Shown in pieces: positions 20,224 to 29,082 of a stretch of 64,000 bases of DNA. The DNA lies in assembly GCF_000716435.1 (NCBI RefSeq), contig NZ_JNWO01000010.1, positions 186,001 to 250,000 on the forward strand, given 5' to 3'. The translations under genes and the position numbers were made by a program. How positions within the stretch are numbered: position 1 is the stretch's first letter; every line of letters starts with the position of its first letter. Under the pieces are notes generated by a model. That model was not told the origin of the DNA. It was given only the letters and a program-made list of their open reading frames with translations, and did no database searches. Origin of the DNA: Streptomyces xylophagus. Lineage in GTDB: Bacteria > Actinomycetota > Actinomycetes > Streptomycetales > Streptomycetaceae.

Positions 20224-21906
20224 TCATCCCTGGGTCTTCTGGATAGCTTCGCGAAGCACCTGGCGGTCGTCGAAGGGACGGACCACTCCGGCGATGTCCT
20301 GGCCCTGCTCGTGGCCCTTGCCCGCGACCAGCACGGTGTCCCCCGGCTGTGCGCGGGCGACGGCCGCGGCGACGGCGGCGGCCCGGTCCTCGAAGACCTG
20401 GACCTCGCCGCGCTCGTGCGCGGGCACGGACGCGGCCCCCTGGAGCATGGCCGCGAGGATCGCGAGGGGGTCCTCGGAGCGGGGGTTGTCGGAGGTCAGT
20501 ACGGCGGTGTCGGCGAGCCGGGCGACTGCGGCGCCCATCGGCTCGCGCTTGGTCTTGTCCCGGTCGCCGCCGCAGCCGAGCACGACGTGCAGCTTGCCCT
20601 CGGTGACCTTGCGCAGCGCGCGCAGGACCGATTCGACGGCGTCCGTCTTGTGGGCGTAGTCGACGACCGCGAGATACGGCTGCCCGGCGTCCACGCGCTC
20701 CAGGCGCCCCGGCACGCCCGGCACCGCGGCGATGCCGTCGGCGGCGAGTTGCGGGTCGAGGCCCGCGGTGGCCAGGGCGGCGATCGCGGCGAGGGTGTTG
20801 GCCACGTTGAAAGAGCCGGCGAGCGGCGAACGGGCGGTGATCAGCTCGCCCTTGGGGCCGACGGCGGTGAACGTCGAGTCCATCGGGCCGACTTCGACGT
20901 CCTCGGCGCGCCAGTCGGCGTCCGGGTGACCCTCGGCGGAGTAGGTGATCACGGGGACCGTGGCCTCGGCGGCAAGCCTGCGGCCGTACGCGTCGTCGAG
21001 GTTGACCACTCCCTGCCGGCTGCGCAGCGGCGTGAACAGCTGGGCCTTGGCCTGGAAGTAGTCCTCCATCCCGGAGTGGAACTCCATGTGTTCCGGGCTG
21101 AGGTTGGTGAAGACCGCGATGTCGAAGATGCAGGCGTCGACCCGACCGAGGACCAGCGCGTGGCTGGAGACCTCCATGGCGACCGCGTCGACCCCGCGCT
21201 CCAGCATGACCGCGAACAGGGCCTGGAGATCGGTGGCTTCGGGTGTCGTGCGCTCCGACTTGATGCGCTCGTCGCCGATGCGCATCTCGACCGTGCCGAT
21301 GAGTCCGGTGGACCGGACCGTCTTCAGGCCGCCCTCCACGAGGTACGCGGTCGTCGTCTTCCCGGAGGTGCCGGTGATGCCGATCTGGAGCAGATCGCGG
21401 CCGGGGTGGCCGTAGATGGTCGCCGCCACCTCGCCCATCTGCCTGCGCGGATCGGCTACGACCAGTACCGGCAGGCCGGTTGCGGCCGCGCGGTCGGCGC
21501 CGGCCGGGTCCGTCAGTACGGCGACGGCGCCGAGGCCTGCCGCCTGGGTGACGAAGTCGGCGCCGTGCACACGGGCACCGGGCAGCGCTGCGTACAGGTC
21601 GCCGGGGCGGACGGCGCGCGAGTCATGGGTAATGCCCGTGATCTCGGCGGTCGACACCGGCGCTGCCGTCAAAGTCACGGCGGCGCCCAGCTGGTCGGCG
21701 AGTTCCGCGAGGGGTGTGGCGGAGAGCTGCGCCGGCCTGGGCGGCCCCGGGTAGGTCACGGATGCGCCCTTCTGGGGGGTTTGGGAGTGGTCGGCGGATG
21801 GCACGGCGGTGAGCGTACCGGGCGCACCCGCCCCGGGGCGAAGTGAGGGGCGGGGCCTGCTGTCCTGCTGGCCCTGGTTCCCGGACTGGGAGGTGATCAT
21901 GGTCAC
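20224..21906 (-). CDS. murE: UDP-MurNAc-dipeptide:diaminopimelate ligase MurE
   Basis: Adds the third-position diamino acid to the muropeptide. ATP loop GTSGKTT is at residues 179-185. The DNPRSEDP motif near residue 475 is the signature for diaminopimelate rather than lysine, fitting the LL-DAP wall of Streptomyces. The first ~50 residues (Gln/Pro/Ala-rich, up to GASVTYPGPPRP) are not part of the fold. The true start may be this ATG or the GTG of VTYPG about 150 nt downstream. It follows ftsI by 26 nt. Confidence 0.94.
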   Translation of the reverse strand: MTMITSQSGNQGQQDSRPRPSLRPGAGAPGTLTAVPSADHSQTPQKGASVTYPGPPRPAQLSATPLAELADQLGAAVTLTAAPVSTAEITGITHDSRAVRPGDLYAALPGARVHGADFVTQAAGLGAVAVLTDPAGADRAAATGLPVLVVADPRRQMGEVAATIYGHPGRDLLQIGITGTSGKTTTAYLVEGGLKTVRSTGLIGTVEMRIGDERIKSERTTPEATDLQALFAVMLERGVDAVAMEVSSHALVLGRVDACIFDIAVFTNLSPEHMEFHSGMEDYFQAKAQLFTPLRSRQGVVNLDDAYGRRLAAEATVPVITYSAEGHPDADWRAEDVEVGPMDSTFTAVGPKGELITARSPLAGSFNVANTLAAIAALATAGLDPQLAADGIAAVPGVPGRLERVDAGQPYLAVVDYAHKTDAVESVLRALRKVTEGKLHVVLGCGGDRDKTKREPMGAAVARLADTAVLTSDNPRSEDPLAILAAMLQGAASVPAHERGEVQVFEDRAAAVAAAVARAQPGDTVLVAGKGHEQGQDIAGVVRPFDDRQVLREAIQKTQG

Positions 21907-21932
21907 GGATCGGTTCCTGGCTGTTGCGCTGA

Positions 21933-23912
21933 TCAGGGCGTGAAGGTCACGGGCAGATTCGCGGCCTTCGCCCCGGTGGGCGGGACCTGGAGGGTCTTGA
22001 GGGCGAACTCCATCACCTGCTTGTAGATCGGTCCGCAGATCTGACCGCCGAAGTAGCTTCCGCTGGTGGCGTTCTGGATCGCGCAGTAGACGGTGATGCG
22101 GGGGTTGTCGGCGGGCGCGAACCCGGCGAACGACGAGGTGTAGCCCTTGTACTTGCCGGTGGCCGGATCGACGCGGTTGGCGGTGCCGGTCTTGCCCGCC
22201 ACCCGGTACCCCGGAATGGCGGCCTTACCGCCCGTGCCCTGCTCGTCGTCCACCACGGACTCCAGCATCTGGGCGAGGGTCTTCGCCGTTTTCGCACTGA
22301 TGACCCTGGTCTTCTTGGGCGTCGCCGCAGGTGTGAAGCGGCCGTCGGGTCCCTTCGTGCCGCGCACCAGAGTGGGTTCGACGCGGACTCCGCCGTTGGC
22401 GACCGTCGAGTACACGGACGCCGCCTGGAGCGCGTTGAGGGACATGCCCTGGCCGAAAGGAATCGTGTACTGCTGCGAGGTCGACCACTTGGCGGCGGGC
22501 GCGAGGATGCCCTTGGTCTCGCCGGGGAAGTTGAGCCCGCTGTAGCTGCCGATGCCGAACTTGCGCAGATACGAGTACAGGACCTGGTTGGCTTGCGGCT
22601 GCGTCTTGCCGAGCTGGCCGGCCGCCTCGATGGTGCCGATGTTGCTGGACTTGGCGAGGACGCCGTTGAGCGTGAGGTTCCAGGTCGCGTGGTCCACGTC
22701 GTCCTGGAAGAGCCGGTCGCCGCGGTGCAGCCGGTTCGGCACAACGACATGCGTCAGCGGGGTGGCCACGTTCTCCTGCAGTACGGCGGCCATCGTCATG
22801 ACCTTGGCGGTGGAACCGGGCTCGTACGCGTCCTGGACGGCCGCGTTGCCGAGCGACGCCGCGTTGGCCTGGGCGAGGTCGTTCGGGTCGAAGCCGGGCG
22901 CGTTGGCCATGGCGAGGATCTCGCCGGTGCGGGTGTCCTGCACTATCACGTACCCGCGGTCCGCCTTGGACTTCTTGACCTGCTCGGTGATGGCGTTCTG
23001 CGCGGCCCACTGGATGTCGCGGTCGATCGTCAGCTCGACGTCGGCACCGGGCACCGCCGGCGTCTCGGTGGAACCCGCGGTGGGCACCTGGACACCGCCG
23101 GACTGCGCGTAGCGGACCTTGCCGTCCTTGCCGGTCAGATCCTTATTCAGTTGCTGCTCGACCCCGCCGCCGCCCTTGCCGTCGGCGTTGACCCAGCCCA
23201 GTATCCCGGCGGCGAGATCACCGTTCGGGTACACGCGCTTGGTGGTGGGGACGGCGAGGACACCGGCCAGGACATTGACCGTGGTCGGGTCGGTCGAGGC
23301 CTTGGTGTTCAGCGCGCTCTTCAGGTCCTTGATCTGCTTCCAGACCTGCGGGGTCTGCCGGTTGGCGAGGACGACGTAGCGCAGGTTCTTGTTCGCCGGC
23401 CTGAGCTTCTTGACCAGCCCGGCCTGGTCCACACCGAGGATCGGGGCGAGGAGGGCGGCCGCCTGTTCGGGCCCGTCGTCGATCTTCAGCTGCTTGCGGG
23501 TGAACAGCGTCGGGTCCGCCGTGATCGTGTACGCGTCCACGCTGGTCGCGAGGGCGACCCCGGAGCGGTCGGTGATCTCGCCGCGCTCGGCGGCCAGGAC
23601 GTAGTCGACGTACCGGTTCTGCGCGGCCTTGGCGGCGTACGCGCTCGCGTCGACGGCCTGCACCTGGAGCAGTCGTACGACGAACGCGATCAGTACGAGG
23701 GTCAGCGCCAGGCTGATCATGCGCAGCCGGGGGCGGGGGCTGCCGAGCCGGAGGGAGCGCGGGCCCGTCGGGCGGGCCGCTGGAGGGGCCGGTGCCGGGC
23801 GGCGGGCCGGGCGGGCGCCGGGCCCGGGACGGCGCCGGGCATCGGGCCGTTCGGGCCTGGCCGGTCCTGGCACTCGGCGGCGCGGCGGTTCCCTGTCGGA
23901 CACTTCCGTCAC
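21933..23912 (-). CDS. ftsI: Septal penicillin-binding protein 3 (FtsI / PbpB)
   Basis: Class B transpeptidase that crosslinks septal peptidoglycan with FtsW. A Pro/Arg-rich cytoplasmic tail (residues 1-62) precedes one transmembrane helix (about 65-85). A PBP-dimer domain follows, then the transpeptidase domain with STAK (active Ser367, Lys370), SSN (422-424) and KTGT (574-577) all intact. The 659-residue length is typical. It overlaps the ftsL-like gene by 4 nt. Confidence 0.97.
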   Translation of the reverse strand: MTEVSDREPPRRRVPGPARPERPDARRRPGPGARPARRPAPAPPAARPTGPRSLRLGSPRPRLRMISLALTLVLIAFVVRLLQVQAVDASAYAAKAAQNRYVDYVLAAERGEITDRSGVALATSVDAYTITADPTLFTRKQLKIDDGPEQAAALLAPILGVDQAGLVKKLRPANKNLRYVVLANRQTPQVWKQIKDLKSALNTKASTDPTTVNVLAGVLAVPTTKRVYPNGDLAAGILGWVNADGKGGGGVEQQLNKDLTGKDGKVRYAQSGGVQVPTAGSTETPAVPGADVELTIDRDIQWAAQNAITEQVKKSKADRGYVIVQDTRTGEILAMANAPGFDPNDLAQANAASLGNAAVQDAYEPGSTAKVMTMAAVLQENVATPLTHVVVPNRLHRGDRLFQDDVDHATWNLTLNGVLAKSSNIGTIEAAGQLGKTQPQANQVLYSYLRKFGIGSYSGLNFPGETKGILAPAAKWSTSQQYTIPFGQGMSLNALQAASVYSTVANGGVRVEPTLVRGTKGPDGRFTPAATPKKTRVISAKTAKTLAQMLESVVDDEQGTGGKAAIPGYRVAGKTGTANRVDPATGKYKGYTSSFAGFAPADNPRITVYCAIQNATSGSYFGGQICGPIYKQVMEFALKTLQVPPTGAKAANLPVTFTP

Positions 23913-24472
23913 CTGCCGGGTGTTGTCGGGGTGGAGGACTGAACGGGCGAGGACTGCACGGGCTGTACGGACCGGGCCGGGGTAGGGGTGGCCACAGGTG
24001 CCGCCGCGCCGGGCGCGGGGGTCGGGCTCGGACTCGGTCTGCTGATGAGCGCCTCGGGGGCGAGCACCACCGGTGTACTCACGGTCTTCGCGGCGGTGGC
24101 CTGCTCGGGGACACCCTTCACGGTGCCGTTCGGGTCGAGGAAGGCGGGGTCCCCGCCGGGCACCATGCCCAACTCGTGTGCGCGGCGCTGGAGGGCGTCG
24201 GGGGCGGAGTAGGCGTCGACGTCCCTCTGGAGGGCCTGTTCCTCGTCGGTGAGGCTCTTCGTCTGCTTCTGGAGGTCGTCCAGCTTGAACTGCCCTTCGC
24301 TGAGCGCGGAGTTCAGCACGAGCAGTCCGATGAGGCCGCCGCCGAGAAGAAGCACGACAAGGAGGACGAACGGGGTACGGGCCGCCTGGATCCCGCCTGT
24401 CTGCGCGGGCCCGGTCGGGAAGAGCCGCGCGAGTCGGGCAGCCCTGCCCCTCAGTTCGGGTTTCCTACTCAC
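23909..24472 (-). CDS. ftsL: FtsL-like septum formation protein
   Basis: A small bitopic protein in the ftsL position between rsmH and ftsI. A basic cytoplasmic tail precedes one helix (TPFVLLVVLLLGGGLIGLLVL) and a short coiled coil (ALSEGQFKLDDLQKQTKSLTDEEQALQ), the FtsL/DivIC architecture. A Pro/Ser/Thr-rich C-terminal tail follows. I chose the GTG at 24472 (VSRKPELRG) because GGAG lies 5 nt before it, and this clears the rsmH stop at 24510. The open frame extends to 24607, but that would overlap rsmH. FtsL joins FtsQ and FtsB-like proteins in activating FtsWI. Confidence 0.88.
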   Translation of the reverse strand: MSRKPELRGRAARLARLFPTGPAQTGGIQAARTPFVLLVVLLLGGGLIGLLVLNSALSEGQFKLDDLQKQTKSLTDEEQALQRDVDAYSAPDALQRRAHELGMVPGGDPAFLDPNGTVKGVPEQATAAKTVSTPVVLAPEALISRPSPSPTPAPGAAAPVATPTPARSVQPVQSSPVQSSTPTTPGR

Positions 24473-24509
24473 TCGCACTCCAGACGCCACACCGACACGC
24501 GATACGCAC

Positions 24510-25466
24510 TCACCCGATGTCCTCCCTGATGCGCTCGGCCCCCCGCAGCCGCGCGGGTGCCGCTCGCCGGTTCTCGGCGACCTCTTCCTCGGTGGGAAGT
24601 TCGGCACCGCGCGTCAGGAGCTTGAGCCGGGGCTGGTACTGCTCGGGCACCACGGGCAGCCCCGGAGGCGCGGTGTTGGCGGCGCCGGCCGCGAACACCT
24701 GCTTGACCAGGCGGTCTTCGAGCGAGTGGTACGACAGGACGGCGATCCGGCCGCCCACGGCGAGGGACTTCACCGCGGCCGGAATCGCGGCCTCCAGGAC
24801 GGACAGTTCGCCGTTGACCTCGATGCGCAGCGCCTGGAAGGTGCGCTTGGCCGGGTTGCCGCCGGTGCGCTTGGCGGCCTGGGGCAGCGAGTCACGGATC
24901 AGCTCGACGAGCCGCGCGCTGTTGCTGAACGGCTCCTTGTCGCGCTCGCGGACGACCGCGGACACGATCCGCTTGGCCTGCTTCTCCTCGCCGTACGCCC
25001 GCAGGATGCGGACGAGTTCACCGGGCGCGTAGGTGTTGAGGACCTCGGCCGCGCTGATGCCGGTCGTCTGGTCCATGCGCATGTCGAGGGGGGCGTCCTG
25101 GGCGTAGGCGAAGCCGCGGTCGGCCTCGTCGAGTTGCATCGAGGAGACGCCGAGGTCGAAGAGGACGCCCTCCACGCGCGGGATGCCGAGCCGGTCGAGT
25201 ACGTCGGGCAGTTCGTCGTAGACGGCGTGTACGAGGGTGGCGCGGTCGCCGAAGGGGGCGAGGCGCTCGCCGGAGAGGCGCAGGGCCTCCTTGTCGCGGT
25301 CGAGGGCGACGAGGCGGGCCTCGGGGAACCGGGTGAGCAGTGCCTCGCTGTGGCCGCCGAGGCCGAGGGTGCAGTCGACGACCACCGCTCCCGGCCGCTC
25401 CAGGGCGGGTGCCAACAGGTCCAGGCACCGCTGGAGCATCACCGGGACGTGTCGACTGTTGCTCAA
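24510..25466 (-). CDS. rsmH: 16S rRNA (cytosine-1402-N4)-methyltransferase RsmH
   Basis: Methylates C1402 in the decoding centre of 16S rRNA with SAM. The N-terminus [17 protein letters not shown] and the SAM loop [16 protein letters not shown] are diagnostic, followed by [19 protein letters not shown] and the C-terminal [11 protein letters not shown]. At 318 residues it has full length. It is the first gene of the division cluster here; the mraZ gene that normally precedes it is missing. A good promoter lies 234-261 nt upstream. Confidence 0.96.
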   Translation of the reverse strand: MSNSRHVPVMLQRCLDLLAPALERPGAVVVDCTLGLGGHSEALLTRFPEARLVALDRDKEALRLSGERLAPFGDRATLVHAVYDELPDVLDRLGIPRVEGVLFDLGVSSMQLDEADRGFAYAQDAPLDMRMDQTTGISAAEVLNTYAPGELVRILRAYGEEKQAKRIVSAVVRERDKEPFSNSARLVELIRDSLPQAAKRTGGNPAKRTFQALRIEVNGELSVLEAAIPAAVKSLAVGGRIAVLSYHSLEDRLVKQVFAAGAANTAPPGLPVVPEQYQPRLKLLTRGAELPTEEEVAENRRAAPARLRGAERIREDIG

Positions 25467-25699
25467 GGGGCCCTCTCAGGTCCGGCGCGGGCCGTACGCA
25501 CCGCCGGGTCCCCGCCCTCCCCGCTTCGCTGGGGACCCCCAGAGAAGGGGAGGCCTGCCGGCGCCGGAAGCGTCAGCCGACCGGGAGCGGGAGGAGGCCG
25601 AGCCGTACGTACGCGCCGCGCACGTGGGGAGAATCCGGAAAGTCGCCGGGGTCTCCGGGAAAAGTCCAGCAGGGAGAGCCTCGTCTCCCGCTTCGCGCA

Positions 25700-25727
25700 A
25701 CTTTAGTCCACGCTGTCTCACGGTCAA
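25700..25727 (-). promoter_or_regulatory. Housekeeping-type promoter for rsmH and the division cluster
   Basis: Reading the minus strand, a -35 TTGACC (25727-25722) and a -10 TAAAGT (25705-25700) are separated by 16 nt, close to the sigma-70/HrdB consensus. Transcription would start near 25693, leaving an untranslated leader of about 227 nt before the rsmH ATG. Confidence 0.65.
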
Positions 25728-25786
25728 TCAACCGGCCTGCGCGTCGCGGGGCCGGGTGCGTGCGAAGCCTCAAAACGGGAAGAATC

Positions 25787-25821
25787 ACCCACACGGGTGC
25801 ACCCCCGCCACCCGTGTGGGT
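25787..25821. other. Perfect 11-bp inverted repeat upstream of the carbonic anhydrase gene
   Basis: ACCCACACGGG (25787-25797) and CCCGTGTGGGT (25811-25821) flank a 13-nt C-rich loop, 19 nt before the ATG at 25841. It could be an RNA hairpin just ahead of the ribosome site or a protein-binding dyad. There is no U-run, so a plain terminator is less likely. Confidence 0.5.
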
Positions 25822-25840
25822 TACCTCACAAGAGGACGCA

Positions 25841-26452
25841 ATGACGCTCTTTTTCCCATCCCGCACCAAGACCGCACCGCCGGTGACCAGTACCGTCATA
25901 GGTATGACGACCTCCGCATCCGTACCCACAGACTCCGAAGGCGCCATAGCCGACGGCGGGACCGTGACGGACCGCCTCGTCGAGGCCAACGCGCAGTACG
26001 CCGCCGCCTTCACCGATCCCGGGATGGACGCCCGTCCCGTTCTGCAGGTGGCCGTGGTGGCCTGCATGGACGCCCGTCTCGACCTGCACGCCGCGCTCGG
26101 TCTGGAGCTCGGCGACTGCCACACCATCCGCAACGCGGGCGGTGTGGTCACCGACGACGTCATCCGTTCCCTCACCATCAGCCAGCGGGCGCTCGGCACC
26201 CGCAGCGTCGTTCTCATCCATCACACCGGCTGCGGCCTGGAGTCCCTCACCGAGGAGTTCCGGCACGACCTGGAGATGGAGGTCGGCCAGCGCCCCGCCT
26301 GGGCGGTGGAGGCCTTCCGGGACGTCGAGCAGGACGTACGGCAGTCCATGCAGCGTGTGCGCACCTCGCCCTTCCTGCTGCACACTGATGATGTGCGCGG
26401 CTTCGTCTTCGACGTGAAGTCGGGTCTGCTGCGCGAGATCGACCCCGCCTGA
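25841..26452 (+). CDS. Beta-class carbonic anhydrase
   Basis: Interconverts CO2 and bicarbonate in the cytoplasm. The zinc site is complete: Cys75-Met-Asp77-Ala-Arg79 (VVACMDARLD) and His128-His-Thr-Gly-Cys131 (LIHHTGCGLE), numbered from the ATG at 25841. I report that start because AGAGGA lies 4 nt upstream. A second in-frame ATG at 25904 (MTTSASVPTDSEG) would give 182 residues and may be the real start, since the first 21 residues do not look like part of the fold. It is divergent from rsmH and upstream of the moxR operon. Confidence 0.92.
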   Translation: MTLFFPSRTKTAPPVTSTVIGMTTSASVPTDSEGAIADGGTVTDRLVEANAQYAAAFTDPGMDARPVLQVAVVACMDARLDLHAALGLELGDCHTIRNAGGVVTDDVIRSLTISQRALGTRSVVLIHHTGCGLESLTEEFRHDLEMEVGQRPAWAVEAFRDVEQDVRQSMQRVRTSPFLLHTDDVRGFVFDVKSGLLREIDPA

Positions 26453-26526
26453 CGCACCGGCCCGCCCCGAAAAACTCACGCCTCGGACCGCCCAAAAGGT
26501 CGTAAGACCCGACAAAGCGAAGGCAG

Positions 26527-26535
26527 TTGTCCACA
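26527..26535 (+). promoter_or_regulatory. Single DnaA-box-like site TTGTCCACA
   Basis: An exact match to the Streptomyces DnaA-box consensus, lying in the 228-nt gap ahead of moxR. One isolated 9-mer may be chance, but its promoter-proximal position makes a DnaA-regulated promoter possible. There is no cluster of boxes, so this is not an origin. Confidence 0.3.
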
Positions 26536-26680
26536 GGCGAGTGACACGAACCGGTAACGGCAACAAGAATGCGGGTGTGGCGTCACGCGGAACTTTTCCC
26601 GCGTGCCGTCCGTGTTTCGGGGTGGGCCGGTCCGCAGCGCATGCGCCGGCCCATGGAAAGAACGGGCCGAGGAGGGCCGG

Positions 26681-27717
<1,037 letters not shown>

Positions 27718-27718
<1 letters not shown>

Positions 27719-29082
27719 TGGCCTTCGGGGGGCCGGGTGGCCCGGAGCCCGAGCGGGACGAGAAGGGCGGGGTGCGTACGGCCCTGGCCGGACTGACCAC
27801 CCGCGGGCGTTCCTTCCTGGCCGCCGGCATCGCCGCCGCCGTCTGCGCGTACGTCCTGGGGCAGAGCGATCTGCTCCGGGTCGGGCTGCTGCTGGCGGTC
27901 CTGCCCCTGGTCTGCGCGACCGTGCTCTACCGCACCCGCTACCGGGTCGCCGGCAGCCGCCGGCTCTCCCCCGCGCGCGTGCCCGCCGGCAGCGAGGCCC
28001 GCGTCCATCTCCGGATGGACAACGTCTCGCGGCTGCCCACGGGCCTGCTGATGCTCCAGGACCGGGTGCCGTACGTGCTCGGCCCGCGTCCCCGGTTCGT
28101 CCTGGACCGGGTCGAGGCGGGCGGCCGGCGCGAGGTGTCCTACCGGGTCCGCTCCGACCTGCGCGGCCGCTACCCCCTGGGCCCGCTGCAACTGCGCCTG
28201 ACGGACCCCTTCGGGATGTGCGAACTGACCCGCTCCTTCTCGACCTTCGACACCCTGACGGTCATCCCGCGCGTGGAGGCCCTCCCTCCGGTCCGCCTCA
28301 GCGGCGAGGCCAAGGGTTACGGCGACGGCCGCAACCGCTCGCTGGCCCTGGCGGGCGAGGACGACGTGATCCCGCGCGGATACCGTTACGGCGACGATCT
28401 GCGCCGCGTGCACTGGCGCTCCACAGCGCGCTACGGCGAGTTGATGGTGCGCCGCGAGGAGCAGCCCCAGCGCGCCCGCTGCACGGTGCTCCTCGACACC
28501 CGGGGCATCGCCTACGCGGGCCAGGGCCCCGACTCGGCCTTCGAATGGGCCGTCTCCGGCGCCGCCTCCGTCCTGGTGCACATGCTGGAACGGGGCTTCT
28601 CCGTACGGCTGTTGAGCGACACCGGCAACTCGGTGCCGGGCCAGGACGCCGACGGGTTCGCGGGCGCGAGCCAGGAGTCGGCGGACGCGGCCGGGCTGAT
28701 GATGGACACCCTCGCGGTGATCGACCACTCGGACGGCTCGGGCCTGTCCCGGGCCTACGACGTCCTGCGCGGCGGAAACGAAGGGCTGCTGGTGGCCTTC
28801 TTCGGCGACCTCGACGAGGAACAGGCGGCGGTCGTCGCCCGGATGCGGCAGCGCAGCGGGGGCGCCCTCGCCTTCGTGTTGGACAACGACGGCTGGGTGC
28901 GTGAGTCGACCGACGTGTCCGGTCCCGGCGACCAGCCGGACGAGCGGCTGCGGATGCTGCGCGACGCGGGCTGGACCGCCGTGGGCGTACCGCGCGGCGC
29001 GTCCCTGACCGAGCTGTGGCAGCAGGCAGACCGGGAGCGGAACGGCATCACCGCGACGGGTCTCGGGGAGGGCTGGGCATGA
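27718..29082 (+). CDS. DUF58 domain-containing protein (MoxR partner)
   Basis: A 454-residue protein with two N-terminal hydrophobic helices (about residues 33-70), an immunoglobulin-like middle part, and the DUF58 core. The core motif RGYRYGDDLRRVHWRSTARYGELMVRR is split around residues 220-245. The C-terminal half has a von-Willebrand-A-like arrangement (CTVLLDTRG). The ATG overlaps the moxR stop (TGATG), and the gene ends in ATGA with the transglutaminase gene. Its function is uncharacterised; by analogy it presents substrates to MoxR. Confidence 0.9.

Larger units (their letters stand above)
25467..25840. other. Intergenic region between rsmH and the divergent carbonic anhydrase gene
   Basis: 374 nt without a convincing gene. 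It holds the rsmH promoter on the minus strand (25700-25727) and a hairpin-forming stretch around 25519-25552 (CTCCCC...CTGGGGACCCCCAG...GGGGAG) inside the rsmH leader. The inverted repeat at 25787-25821 lies just ahead of the carbonic anhydrase gene. No mraZ-like reading frame was found in any frame. Confidence 0.7.

Noticed and set aside
20137..21846. 569-residue plus-strand open frame opposite murE
   Set aside because: Antisense shadow; composition unlike a folded protein and no ribosome site.
26521..26540. Replication origin suggested by a DnaA box
   Set aside because: Only one box, no AT-rich region, and no dnaA or dnaN nearby.
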